A stretch of DNA of 36,488 nt, taken from positions 1-36,488 of the forward strand of contig CAJUQQ010000019.1 of the NCBI GenBank assembly GCA_910588175.1, read 5' to 3'. Positions 5,431-13,889 of the stretch are shown here, piece after piece. The notes beneath the pieces were generated by a model. That model ran no database searches and was not told the origin of the DNA. It saw only the letters and a list, made by a program, of their open reading frames with translations. Source of the stretch: an uncultured Oscillibacter sp. (GTDB lineage: Bacteria > Bacillota > Clostridia > Oscillospirales > Oscillospiraceae). A program made the position numbers and the translations under genes. The first letter of the stretch is position 1, and every line of letters begins with the position of its first letter.

Positions 5431-8058
5431 TCAGCCCTCTTTGATGGCCGCCTGTGCCGCCGCCAGACGGGCGATGGGCACGCGGAAGGGAGAGCAGGAC
5501 ACATAGTCCAGGCCGATCTTGTGGCAGAACTCCACGCTGGAGGGGTCGCCGCCGTGCTCGCCGCAGATGCCCAGGTGCAGGTCCGGGTTGGTGGACCGGC
5601 CCCAGCGGGCGGCGTTGCCGATCAGACGGCCCACGCCGTGCTGGTCCAGCTTGGCAAAGGGGTCGTTCTCGTAAATCTTCTTGTCGTAGTAAGCGTCCAG
5701 GAACTTGCCCGCGTCGTCCCGGGAGAAGCCAAAGACCAGCTGGGTCAGGTCGTTGGAGCCGAAGGAGAAGAAGTCGGAGTGGGGGGCGATGTCGTCGGCG
5801 CACATGGCGGCCCGGGGAATCTCAATCATGTTGCCCACTTTGTATTTCAGGTCGGAGCCGGCCTCTTTGATCAGGGCGTCGGCCACGCCGGTGATGATGC
5901 TCTTGACATAGGCAAACTCTTTCAGCTCGCCCACCAGGGGAATCATGATCTCGGGGACCAGATTCCACTCGGGATGCCGGGCCTGGACGGCCAGGGCGGC
6001 CTTGATAACGGCCCGGGTCTGCATTCTGGCGATCTCGGGGAAGGTGACGCTCAGGCGGCAGCCCCGGTGGCCCATCATGGGGTTGAACTCATGGAGACCG
6101 GCGATGATGGCTTTGATTTCCTCCACGCTCTTGCCCATTTCCTTGGCCATGGCCACGATGTCGGCCTCCTCGGTGGGCACGAACTCGTGCAGGGGGGGAT
6201 CCAGGAAGCGGATGGTGACCGGCAGACCCTCCATAGCCTCGTAGATGCCCTCGAAGTCGCCCTGCTGCATGGGCTCCAGCTTGGCCAGGGCCTTTTCCCG
6301 CTGCTCCACGGTGTCGGAGCAGATCATCTCGCGGATGGCCTGGATGCGGTCGTCATTAAAGAACATGTGCTCGGTACGGCACAGGCCGATGCCCTGAGCG
6401 CCGAACTTCCGGGCCTGGGCGGCGTCGTGGGGGGTGTCGGCGTTGGTGCGGACCTGGAGGCGGCGGTACTTGTCCGCCCAGCCCATGACCCGGCCGAACT
6501 CACCGCCGATGACGGCGTCCACGGTGGGGATGGCCCCGTCGTAGATCTTGCCGGTGGAGCCGTCCAGGCTCAGCCAGTCGCCCTCGTGATAGGTCTTCCC
6601 GCCCAGGTCGAATTTCTTGTTTTCCTCGTCCATCTTGATCTCGCCGCAGCCGGAGACGCAGCACTTGCCCATGCCCCGGGCCACCACGGCGGCGTGGGAG
6701 GTCATGCCGCCACGGACGGTCAGGATGCCCTGGGCGGCCTTCATGCCCTCGATGTCCTCGGGAGAGGTCTCCAGGCGGACCAGGACCACCTTCTCACCCC
6801 GGGCGGCCCACTCCTTGGCGTCCTCGGCGGTGAAGACGATCTTGCCGCTGGCGGCTCCCGGAGAAGCGCCCAGGGCGTGACCCGCCATGGGGGCGGCCTT
6901 CAGCGCCTCGCCGTCAAACTGGGGATGGAGCAGGGTGTCCAGGGACCGGGGCTCGATCATGGCCACGGCCTTCTTTTCGTCGATCATGCCCTCGTCCACC
7001 AGGTCGCAGGCGATTTTCAGGGCGGCGGCGGGGGTGCGCTTGCCGTTGCGGGTCTGGAGCATGTAGAGCTTGTTGTTCTCAACGGTGAACTCCATGTCCT
7101 GCATATCCCGGTAGTGATCCTCCAGAATCTTGCAGACGTTCTCAAACTGGCCGAAGGCCTCGGGGAACTTCTCCGCCATCTGGCTGATGGGCATGGGGGT
7201 CCGCACGCCGGCCACCACGTCCTCGCCCTGGGCGTTGGTCAGGAACTCGCCGAAGAGCTTCTTCTCGCCGGTGGCGGGGTTCCGGGTGAAGGCGACGCCG
7301 GTGCCGCAGTCGTCTCCCATGTTGCCGAAGGCCATGGACTGGACGTTGACGGCGGTGCCCCAGGAGTAGGGGATGTCGTTGTCCCGGCGGTAGACGTTGG
7401 CCCGGGGGTTGTCCCAGGAGCGGAACACGGCCTTAATGGCGCCCATCAGCTGCTCCTTGGGGTCGGCGGGGAAGTCCGTGCCCAGCTTGGACTTGTACTC
7501 GGCCTTGAACTGGCCGGCCAGCTCTTTCAGGTCCTCGGCGGTGAGGTCCACGTCCTGGGTGACGCCCTTCTTTTCCTTCATTTCGTCAATGAGCTGCTCG
7601 AAATACTTCTTGCCCACTTCCATAACCACGTCGGAGTACATCTGGATAAAGCGGCGGTAGCAGTCCCAGGCCCAGCGGGGGTTGCCGGACTTGCGGATCA
7701 GCACCTCCACCACGTCCTCGTTGAGCCCTAAGTTCAGGATGGTGTCCATCATGCCGGGCATGGAGGCCCGGGCGCCGGAGCGGACGGAGACCAGCAGGGG
7801 GTTTTCCAGGTCGCCGAACTTCTTTCCGGTGATTTCCTCCATCTTGGTGATATACTCCATGATTTCGGCAATAATGGAGTCATTGATTTTCTGGCCGTCC
7901 TCATAATACTGGGTGCAGGCCTCGGTGGTGATGGTGAAGCCCTGGGGGACGGGCAGGCCGATGTTGGTCATCTCGGCCAGGTTTGCGCCCTTGCCGCCCA
8001 GCAGCTCCCGCATGTTGGCGTTGCCTTCGGTGAACAGGTAGCAGTATTTTTTGCTCAT
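5431..8058 (-). CDS. ppdK: Pyruvate, phosphate dikinase
   Basis: An 875-aa enzyme that interconverts pyruvate + ATP + Pi with PEP + AMP + PPi; in clostridia it works in glycolysis or gluconeogenesis around PEP. Domain order is standard: N-terminal ATP-grasp (LLGGKGANLAEM, SVRSGARASMPGMMDT), the central swivelling phosphohistidine domain with GGMTSHAAVVARGMGK (the catalytic His near residue 455), and the C-terminal PEP/pyruvate TIM barrel with GLCRTEHMFF, GSNDLTQ and the active-site Cys in ICGEHGGDP. Length matches the Clostridium symbiosum enzyme. Two in-frame ATGs exist (8064 and 8058). GGAGG lies only 1 nt before the first but 7 nt before the second, so I start at 8058. It is monocistronic, with a cre-like operator after its promoter. 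Confidence 0.97.
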   Translation of the reverse strand: MSKKYCYLFTEGNANMRELLGGKGANLAEMTNIGLPVPQGFTITTEACTQYYEDGQKINDSIIAEIMEYITKMEEITGKKFGDLENPLLVSVRSGARASMPGMMDTILNLGLNEDVVEVLIRKSGNPRWAWDCYRRFIQMYSDVVMEVGKKYFEQLIDEMKEKKGVTQDVDLTAEDLKELAGQFKAEYKSKLGTDFPADPKEQLMGAIKAVFRSWDNPRANVYRRDNDIPYSWGTAVNVQSMAFGNMGDDCGTGVAFTRNPATGEKKLFGEFLTNAQGEDVVAGVRTPMPISQMAEKFPEAFGQFENVCKILEDHYRDMQDMEFTVENNKLYMLQTRNGKRTPAAALKIACDLVDEGMIDEKKAVAMIEPRSLDTLLHPQFDGEALKAAPMAGHALGASPGAASGKIVFTAEDAKEWAARGEKVVLVRLETSPEDIEGMKAAQGILTVRGGMTSHAAVVARGMGKCCVSGCGEIKMDEENKKFDLGGKTYHEGDWLSLDGSTGKIYDGAIPTVDAVIGGEFGRVMGWADKYRRLQVRTNADTPHDAAQARKFGAQGIGLCRTEHMFFNDDRIQAIREMICSDTVEQREKALAKLEPMQQGDFEGIYEAMEGLPVTIRFLDPPLHEFVPTEEADIVAMAKEMGKSVEEIKAIIAGLHEFNPMMGHRGCRLSVTFPEIARMQTRAVIKAALAVQARHPEWNLVPEIMIPLVGELKEFAYVKSIITGVADALIKEAGSDLKYKVGNMIEIPRAAMCADDIAPHSDFFSFGSNDLTQLVFGFSRDDAGKFLDAYYDKKIYENDPFAKLDQHGVGRLIGNAARWGRSTNPDLHLGICGEHGGDPSSVEFCHKIGLDYVSCSPFRVPIARLAAAQAAIKEG

Positions 8059-8114
8059 TTTCATTCCTCCGTTATTTTTTGCGTTCGCTGGGCGGCGCGT
8101 TTCGCCGTCCGCTT

Positions 8115-8128
8115 GGCAAACGTTTGCC
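8115..8128. promoter_or_regulatory. cre/LacI-type operator palindrome
   Basis: GGCAAACGTTTGCC is a perfect 14-bp palindrome centred on CG with AAACGTTT inside, the form bound by CcpA and other LacI/GalR repressors. It lies about 7-20 nt downstream of the predicted ppdK transcription start, a position suited to blocking elongation. The binding protein is inferred; no such regulator is in the window. Confidence 0.6.
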
Positions 8129-8141
8129 TAAATGCTCTACT

Positions 8142-8170
8142 ATTATAATCGTTCATTTTCTGGAAAGCAA
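8142..8170 (-). promoter_or_regulatory. Sigma-A promoter of ppdK
   Basis: On the minus strand, TTGCTT (8170-8165), a 17-bp spacer and perfect TATAAT (8147-8142). The start is near 8135, giving a ~77-nt leader that contains the cre-like palindrome. Confidence 0.8.
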
Positions 8171-8221
8171 TACATAAATAGCATAAGAAATGGCAGGCGG
8201 ATTGAAACAAACTGCCCAAAA

Positions 8222-8251
8222 TCACGGAGGCCGCCGGGAACGGCGGCCTCC
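8222..8251 (-). terminator. Terminator of the 77-aa gene
   Basis: An 11-bp stem, GGAGGCCGCCG (8226-8236) with CGGCGGCCTCC (8241-8251), closed by a GGAA tetraloop. On the minus strand it is followed by GTGATTTTGG. It lies 30 nt past the stop codon of the gene at 8282-8515. Confidence 0.7.
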
Positions 8252-8281
8252 ACGGTCCATTTCCTTTCGGATTGCCGGACG

Positions 8282-8515
8282 TTAGGTTTGGAAATCATAC
8301 GCGCGGTCCAACTGTTCCCGGAGCTTTCCGCTCATGCCGGACAGGGTGTCAAAGATCAGGTAAAGGGCGCTGATGTACCGCTGTCCATCCTTACAGGACA
8401 AAGAGCTGACCCGTGAAAAGGCGTCCAGGCCATCGGCGATGACGGCGATGAGGCCGATGCCGCTGTCCAGCTCCGTCTGGATGCGCTCGATTTCGGTTAG
8501 AACTTCCGTGTTCAT
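8282..8515 (-). CDS. Small hypothetical protein (77 aa)
   Basis: A 77-aa protein of no recognised family, predicted to be mostly helical, beginning MNTEVLTEIERIQTELDSG. The start is ATG 8515, preceded by AAGGAGG 5 nt upstream. The open frame runs 12 codons further, but the ribosome binding site decides for the shorter form. It lies 109 nt downstream of the ribbon-helix-helix gene on the same strand, with an imperfect hairpin (GAAACAGC...GCTGTTTC, 8586-8625) between them, so co-transcription is uncertain. No signal peptide or membrane segment. The gene call is good; the function is unknown. Confidence 0.75.
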   Translation of the reverse strand: MNTEVLTEIERIQTELDSGIGLIAVIADGLDAFSRVSSLSCKDGQRYISALYLIFDTLSGMSGKLREQLDRAYDFQT

Positions 8516-8624
8516 AAAAACCTCCTTGATTTCCCCCGGAGGCTGTGGCATAATAAATTTGCCGAACCTTCGGGGGAGGTGGATTGGAAACAGCTCGCGG
8601 CTTGGGATAGGTGGCGGGCTGTTT

Positions 8625-8804
8625 CTATTTTTGCTCGGATTCCGCTTTGACCGCTTCGATTCCCTTCTTGATCAGGTCCAACAGCGAATACCCGGAGCTT
8701 CTCGCAAAGGCATAAATTTCCGCCTTTTCCTGGGGTGTCACGCAGATGAAGAACCGAGCGTTCTTGGGGTTGTCGCTGGGCGGTCGTCCCCGGATTTTTT
8801 CCAA
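8625..8804 (-). CDS. Ribbon-helix-helix DNA-binding protein, TTG start
   Basis: A 59-aa protein easily missed because it is short and starts with TTG (8804-8802), eight nucleotides after a strong AAGGAGGT. Residues 4-10 (IRGRPPS) form a basic arm, a beta strand (ARFFICVTP, 16-24) follows, then two helices (EKAEIYAFARSSG and SLLDLIKKGIEAVKAE), the layout of an Arc/MetJ/CopG ribbon-helix-helix repressor or antitoxin. A GTG also occurs next to the ribosome binding site but is in another frame. The promoter at 8828-8856 gives a very short leader. The family is inferred from pattern; the target is unknown, possibly its own AT-rich promoter. Confidence 0.78.
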   Translation of the reverse strand: MEKIRGRPPSDNPKNARFFICVTPQEKAEIYAFARSSGYSLLDLIKKGIEAVKAESEQK

Positions 8805-8827
8805 AAGTTCACCTCCTTATATATATA

Positions 8828-8856
8828 AATATAATGCGATGCGCAGAAAAAGTCAA
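8828..8856 (-). promoter_or_regulatory. Sigma-A promoter of the ribbon-helix-helix gene
   Basis: On the minus strand, TTGACT (8856-8851), a 17-bp spacer and TATATT (8833-8828), leading into an alternating TATATATA run and then AAGGAGG. The alternating AT stretch could be an autoregulatory site. Confidence 0.75.
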
Positions 8857-8900
8857 GAAAAAAATTGACGCTTGCGGACGCCGTTTTCCGGTCCGCTCCG

Positions 8901-8929
8901 TTGACATTTTTCACCCCATGTCCCATAAT
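8901..8929 (+). promoter_or_regulatory. Sigma-A promoter of the pantothenate kinase gene
   Basis: TTGACA (8901-8906), a 17-bp spacer and CATAAT (8924-8929). A GC-rich hairpin (CGCCCGCC 8943-8950 with GGCGGGCG 8959-8966) follows in the leader, just ahead of the AGGAGG. The -35 and first spacer bases (TTGACATTTTTCA) equal the right end of the family B MITE. Confidence 0.8.
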
Positions 8930-8984
8930 AACAGAGACAGAACGCCCGCCGCGCTTGAGGCGGGCGGCACAGGAGGACGCGCTT

Positions 8985-9824
8985 ATGAAAACCATCCTCG
9001 GCATCGACATCGGCGGCACCACCACCAAAATCGTGGGCCTTGACCATACCGGAGCCCTGCTCTCTACCCTCCGGGTCCAGGCGGAGGACCCCGTCACCAG
9101 TCTCTACGGGGCCTTCGGCAGCTATCTGACCCAGAACCGCCTGCGGCTGGCCGACGTGAGCCGGGTGGTTCTGACCGGCGTGGGGGCCTCCTTTGTGGAG
9201 GGGGACATCTACGGCCTGCCCACCTGCAAGGTGGACGAGTTCTCCGCCAGCGGCACGGGGGCCCTGGCCATGTCCGGCCAGGACCGGGCTGTGGTGGCCA
9301 CCATGGGCACCGGCACCGCCTTCCTCTTCGCGGAGCGGGGCCGGGGGGTCCGGCACCTCTGCGGCAGCGGCATCGGCGGCGGCACCCTGGGGGGCCTGTG
9401 CCGGAAGCTGGTGGACATGGAGCGCTTCGGCCAGATCAAAAAGCTGGCGGAGCGGGGAGACTTGGGCAAGGTGGACCTGACCATCCGGGATATTACGCCG
9501 GACCCCGCCGCCACCCTGGACCCCACCCTCACCGCCGCCAATTTCGGCAACCTCTCGGAGGACGCCGCCCCCGCCGACCTGGCCGCCGGGGCGGTGAACC
9601 TGGTGCTTCAGGCCATCGGCACCATGACGGTGCTGGCTTGTCAGTGCTGTAAGTGCGATACGGTGGTCCTCACCGGTTCCGTCACCACCCTGTCCCAGGC
9701 CAAGCCCAATTTTGAGAATTTCCAGCGGCTCTACGGCATCCGCTATATCATTCCGGAGCGGGCCACCTTCGCCACCGCCATCGGCGCGGGGCTGTACAGT
9801 CTGGAAGAGAGGGCGGCGGAATGA
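8985..9824 (+). CDS. coaW: Type II pantothenate kinase
   Basis: A 279-aa ASKHA-fold kinase matching the type II pantothenate kinases of Firmicutes (CoaW), which phosphorylate pantothenate in the first step of coenzyme A synthesis. Visible motifs are the phosphate-1 loop GIDIGGTTTKI (6-16), LTGVGASF, the catalytic-region Glu in KVDEFSASGTGA, the phosphate-2 stretch ATMGTGTAF, and GSGIGGGTLGGL. The start is ATG 8985 after AGGAGG; a longer in-frame extension covers the promoter and is rejected. The stop overlaps the next start (ATGA). An alternative is another BadF/BcrAD-like ATPase, but the absence of the Fe-S cysteine pattern and the length favour pantothenate kinase. Confidence 0.85.
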   Translation: MKTILGIDIGGTTTKIVGLDHTGALLSTLRVQAEDPVTSLYGAFGSYLTQNRLRLADVSRVVLTGVGASFVEGDIYGLPTCKVDEFSASGTGALAMSGQDRAVVATMGTGTAFLFAERGRGVRHLCGSGIGGGTLGGLCRKLVDMERFGQIKKLAERGDLGKVDLTIRDITPDPAATLDPTLTAANFGNLSEDAAPADLAAGAVNLVLQAIGTMTVLACQCCKCDTVVLTGSVTTLSQAKPNFENFQRLYGIRYIIPERATFATAIGAGLYSLEERAAE

Positions 9825-10216
9825 TGGAACTGGAGACCCTGCGTCTGGCGGAGGCGTTCTTCGCCCGGAAGCCGGAGGCCCTGCCGTCGGTCCGGGCCTT
9901 TCTTCTGGAGGCTTTGGAGCGCTGGCCCGAGACGGAAATTGTCACTCAGAAATCCCAGGTGGGCCTCCGGGATCCCAGGCCCTTCTGTGCCCTGACCGCG
10001 CCGGGAAAGCACGTCAAGGGCAGGGCGGTCCCCGGGGCGCTGCTGTCGCTGTTTCTGCCCCGCCCCCTGGAGACAGAGGCCCTGATTCTGGCGGTGGAGG
10101 CCTATCCCGGCCGGTTTACCAACCACTTGATTCTCCCGGCGGACCCGGCGGATTTTCCGGCGGAGCTCTGGTCCTGGACCGGCGAGGCCCGGCGGTTCCG
10201 CTGCGGAAAAGGTTAG
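9821..10216 (+). CDS. DUF5655-like protein
   Basis: A 131-aa soluble protein, coupled to the pantothenate kinase gene by a 4-nt ATGA overlap (a second ATG at 9824 is also possible). The middle, TEIVTQKSQVGLRDPRPFCAL, resembles DUF5655, a small domain also found as the C-terminal part of larger proteins and without established function. No signal peptide, membrane segment or cysteine cluster is present. The match is from memory of the motif and should be treated as tentative. The ~150 nt after it contain a family B remnant and the promoter of the next gene. Confidence 0.7.
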   Translation: MMELETLRLAEAFFARKPEALPSVRAFLLEALERWPETEIVTQKSQVGLRDPRPFCALTAPGKHVKGRAVPGALLSLFLPRPLETEALILAVEAYPGRFTNHLILPADPADFPAELWSWTGEARRFRCGKG

Positions 10217-10239
10217 GTTTGCGGGCTGGCGGGGTGAGC

Positions 10240-10275
10240 TTCGCCGTTTGGGCGTTTTGACATTTTTCCAACAGA
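10240..10275 (+). repeat. Family B MITE, right-end remnant
   Basis: The stretch containing TTGGGCGTTTTGACATTTTT followed by CCAACA matches the right end of the intact MITE (TTGGGCATTTTGACATTTTT, then CAAACA) with only a few changes. The remainder of the element is missing or too decayed to follow. No gene lies here. Confidence 0.6.
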
Positions 10276-10289
10276 CGCCAAGCCCTGTC

Positions 10290-10318
10290 TTGCAAAACCG
10301 AAAAAACTGGAGTATCAT
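10290..10318 (+). promoter_or_regulatory. Sigma-A promoter of the nucleotidyltransferase gene
   Basis: TTGCAA (10290-10295), a 17-bp spacer and TATCAT (10313-10318), giving a start near 10325, about 44 nt before the ATG. Confidence 0.75.
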
Positions 10319-10368
10319 AAAAAGAGGACAAGTTCAGGCGGCACCGCCTGGGGAAAGGGAAGGGAAAC

Positions 10369-11280
10369 ATGAAGCTCTCTCTGGTCATTATGGCGGCGGG
10401 CCTGGGCTCCCGCTACGGCGGAAACAAGCAGGTGGACGGCATCGGCCCCCATGGGGAGTTTCTGATGGAATACGCCATCTACGACGCCCTCCGGGCGGGC
10501 TTCGGCCGGATTGTGTTCATCATCAAGCCGGAGATGCGGGAACTGATTGAGCGCCTCTGCGGCAGCCTCGCGGGGAGAACCGCCCTGGACGGCAGCCCGG
10601 CGGAGGTCTGCTACGCCTATCAGACCTTTGACTCGCTTCCCGCCTTTTACCGGGTTCCGGCGGGCCGGACCCGGCCTTACGGCACGGTCCACGCCCTGCT
10701 TTGCGCGGAGGAGGCGGTGACAGGGCCCTGCTGCGTCATCAACGCCGACGATTTTTACGGTCTGGACGCTTACCGCCAGATGGCCCAGGAGCTCCGCCGC
10801 CTTCCGGCGGAGGGCGGCGCCGCCATGGTGGGCTACCTGCTGAAAAATACCGCCAGCCTTCACGGCACGGTGACCCGGGGGCTGTGCGTCCGGCAGGGGG
10901 GCTTTCTGGACAGCGTGCGGGAGACCCGGAACATCCAGCTCTATCCCGACGGGACCCTCCGGGACCTGGGGGCAGACCGCCTCCTGGACCCCGACGCCTT
11001 GGTTTCCATGAACTTCTGGGGCTTTATGCCCTCGATTTTCCCCGTTCTCCGCCGGGACTTTGAGGCGTTTCTCCGCGCCGCCCGAGATGATCCCAAGGCC
11101 GAGCGGCTTTTGCCGGAGCTGGTAGACAGCCAGATCCAGCAGGGGGGCCTGCGGGTGTCGGTGCTCTCCTCCGCCGGGCAGTGGTTCGGCATGACCTACC
11201 GGGAGGACCGGGAGGCGGTGGCCCAAGCGCTGCGGCGGCTCCACGAGAGCGGGGAATACCCGGAGAGCCTGCGGGACTGA
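10369..11280 (+). CDS. Sugar-phosphate nucleotidyltransferase family protein
   Basis: A 303-aa GT-A-fold NTP transferase. The N-terminus LVIMAAGLGSRYGGNKQ is the nucleotide-binding signature (G-x-G-x-R-x...K), and CCVINADDFYG holds the metal-binding aspartates, as in NDP-sugar pyrophosphorylases. The C-terminal third (VSMNFWGFMPSIFPVL) is typical of an uncharacterised clostridial subgroup sometimes found near aminoglycoside phosphotransferase-like kinases; none is present here. It probably makes an NDP-activated sugar or alcohol for a surface polymer, but the substrate cannot be read. Start ATG 10369, AAGGGAAGGGAAAC upstream. It has its own promoter, and the SGNH hydrolase gene follows after 154 nt. 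Confidence 0.85.
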   Translation: MKLSLVIMAAGLGSRYGGNKQVDGIGPHGEFLMEYAIYDALRAGFGRIVFIIKPEMRELIERLCGSLAGRTALDGSPAEVCYAYQTFDSLPAFYRVPAGRTRPYGTVHALLCAEEAVTGPCCVINADDFYGLDAYRQMAQELRRLPAEGGAAMVGYLLKNTASLHGTVTRGLCVRQGGFLDSVRETRNIQLYPDGTLRDLGADRLLDPDALVSMNFWGFMPSIFPVLRRDFEAFLRAARDDPKAERLLPELVDSQIQQGGLRVSVLSSAGQWFGMTYREDREAVAQALRRLHESGEYPESLRD

Positions 11281-11434
11281 GGGGCATAACCGCCGGACCC
11301 CGCGCATAGAATGGACAAGACCGGGGGCCGGGGCCCTTGGCCCGGACCTTGCGGGGAGAGGTTCGACATCGTTCGACAGATTTTTCCGGCCCTCCCGTGA
11401 GGACCGGTGGACATAGATGAGGAAGGAATCGGCT

Positions 11435-12301
11435 ATGAAGCATACACGCAAGCGCTCCGTCCGCCGCCTGCCGGCCGTTATGGTTCTGGCGGCGGTCACC
11501 CTGCTGCTGACCACCGGCGCGTCCAGCGGCGCGGCGGTAAGCTCCCCGCCGGCGGAGGCGGCGGAGCCCGTGCTTTACAAGGCGGCCCCCGCCGGGGAGA
11601 AAGCCCCGGGGAGGCCGGTGGAGAAGATGAAGGCGGTTCCGGAATCCCCCGAGGAGCCGCTCCCCTGCCCGCTGCCGGAGACGGACAGCGTGGAGGATAC
11701 ATACTTCGACGGAGCCGTCTTTCTGGGCGACTCCCGAACGGAGGGGCTTTTCCTTTACAGCGGCCTGAAGACCGGGCATTTCTATACCTCCGTGGGGGCT
11801 ACGGTGGAATCCGTGTTCTCCAAAAAGACCTTTGAGACCGAAAGCGGGGAGAAGATTCCCCTGCTGGACGCGGTGGCGGCGCAGGACTGCGACAAGGTCT
11901 ATATCATGCTGGGCATCAACGAGCTGGGCTGGTCCAAAACCAAGACCTATCACGACCAGTACGCCAAGCTGATCGACCGGGTCCGGGAGGATCATCCGGA
12001 GGCGAAGATCGTGCTCCAGTCCATTCCCCCGGTGGGCGCGAAACAGGAGGCCAAAAAGACCTATGTCAACAATGCGCGCATCGCGGCCTATAACGCGGTT
12101 ATTCAAGAGCTGGCGGAGGAAAAGGAGTGTTATTTCCTGGACGTGGCGGCCTGCCTCACCGGAGAGGACGGTCTGCTGCCCAAGGAGTGGAATTTCGACG
12201 GCATCCATTTGAATCCCAAGGGGTGCAAGGTCTGGCTGAACTATCTGCGGACCCACAGCCTGGAGGAGGACGCCATCGCCGCCGCCCTGAAAAAGGAATG
12301 A
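11435..12301 (+). CDS. Exported SGNH/GDSL hydrolase
   Basis: A 288-aa secreted or membrane-anchored hydrolase. A basic N-terminus and hydrophobic stretch (about 12-32) form a signal peptide or anchor, followed by a Pro/Ala/Glu-rich linker to about 90. The catalytic domain shows block I GDSR (98-101, nucleophile S100), the block III Asn in GINELG (N162) and the DGIHLN motif (D255, H258). Such proteins deacetylate or de-esterify cell-wall or surface polysaccharides. The start ATG 11435 has GGAAGGA 8 nt upstream; the ATG at 11417 lacks one. No clear promoter lies in the 154-nt gap, so read-through from the nucleotidyltransferase gene is likely and a shared role in surface polymers is plausible. 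Confidence 0.88.
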   Translation: MKHTRKRSVRRLPAVMVLAAVTLLLTTGASSGAAVSSPPAEAAEPVLYKAAPAGEKAPGRPVEKMKAVPESPEEPLPCPLPETDSVEDTYFDGAVFLGDSRTEGLFLYSGLKTGHFYTSVGATVESVFSKKTFETESGEKIPLLDAVAAQDCDKVYIMLGINELGWSKTKTYHDQYAKLIDRVREDHPEAKIVLQSIPPVGAKQEAKKTYVNNARIAAYNAVIQELAEEKECYFLDVAACLTGEDGLLPKEWNFDGIHLNPKGCKVWLNYLRTHSLEEDAIAAALKKE

Positions 12302-12311
12302 GGAATGAGAA

Positions 12312-12334
12312 AGGCAGAGACGAAACGTCTCTGC
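12312..12334. repeat. Left copy of duplicated terminator hairpin
   Basis: A 23-nt sequence whose stem is GCAGAGACG/CGTCTCTGC is repeated exactly at 12498-12520. The pair brackets family A copy 2. The left copy keeps the A-rich upstream side and lacks the T-tract; the right copy has the T-tract. This is what a target duplication of one terminator would leave. Confidence 0.85.
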
Positions 12335-12497
12335 CTCAGAGTGTCGAAAAACAGTAAAAACTCCAACAACGGGAAGGAAGAGAGTTACGAGAGGAACCCA
12401 GGAAGGGTTCCTTTCGTTTTCAATCGGAAGTTTTCAGAACTTTTTTAAAGGTCTGAAAACTTGCTCAGGCTGGCGAAAACACTTTTTCGACAGCCTG
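12335..12497 (+). repeat. Family A three-hairpin element, copy 2 (intact)
   Basis: A 163-bp non-coding element between exact direct repeats. It starts CTCAGAGTGTCGAAAAA and ends TTTTTCGACAGCCTG, which are imperfect inverted termini. It then holds three hairpins in order: AGGAACCC/GGGTTCCT (12392-12412), AAGTTTTCAGA/TCTGAAAACTT (12428-12462) and CAGGCTGGCGAAAA/TTTTTCGACAGCCTG (12466-12497). It lies between the convergent SGNH hydrolase and HgdB-like genes, and all three hairpins could fold in either transcript. Confidence 0.85.
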
Positions 12498-12527
12498 AGG
12501 CAGAGACGAAACGTCTCTGCTTTTTTT
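12498..12527 (+). terminator. Intrinsic terminator (right copy of hairpin)
   Basis: The stem GCAGAGACG/CGTCTCTGC around AAA, immediately followed by TTTTTTT (12521-12527). It ends the SGNH hydrolase transcript and is the right-hand direct repeat of family A copy 2. Confidence 0.85.
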
Positions 12528-12541
12528 GTGCTTCCGATGGT

Positions 12542-13885
<1,344 letters not shown>

Positions 13886-13889
13886 TGTC

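Noticed and set aside
5521..7731. Long plus-strand open frame (736 codons) opposite ppdK
   Set aside because: It mirrors the ppdK codon pattern of a GC-rich gene, has no ribosome binding site, and its composition (G, L, V, H, D-rich without any motif) is typical of an antisense shadow.
11300..11325. Forespore sigma-G-like -10 (CATTCTA on the minus strand)
   Set aside because: No matching -35 at the right distance and no minus-strand gene downstream.
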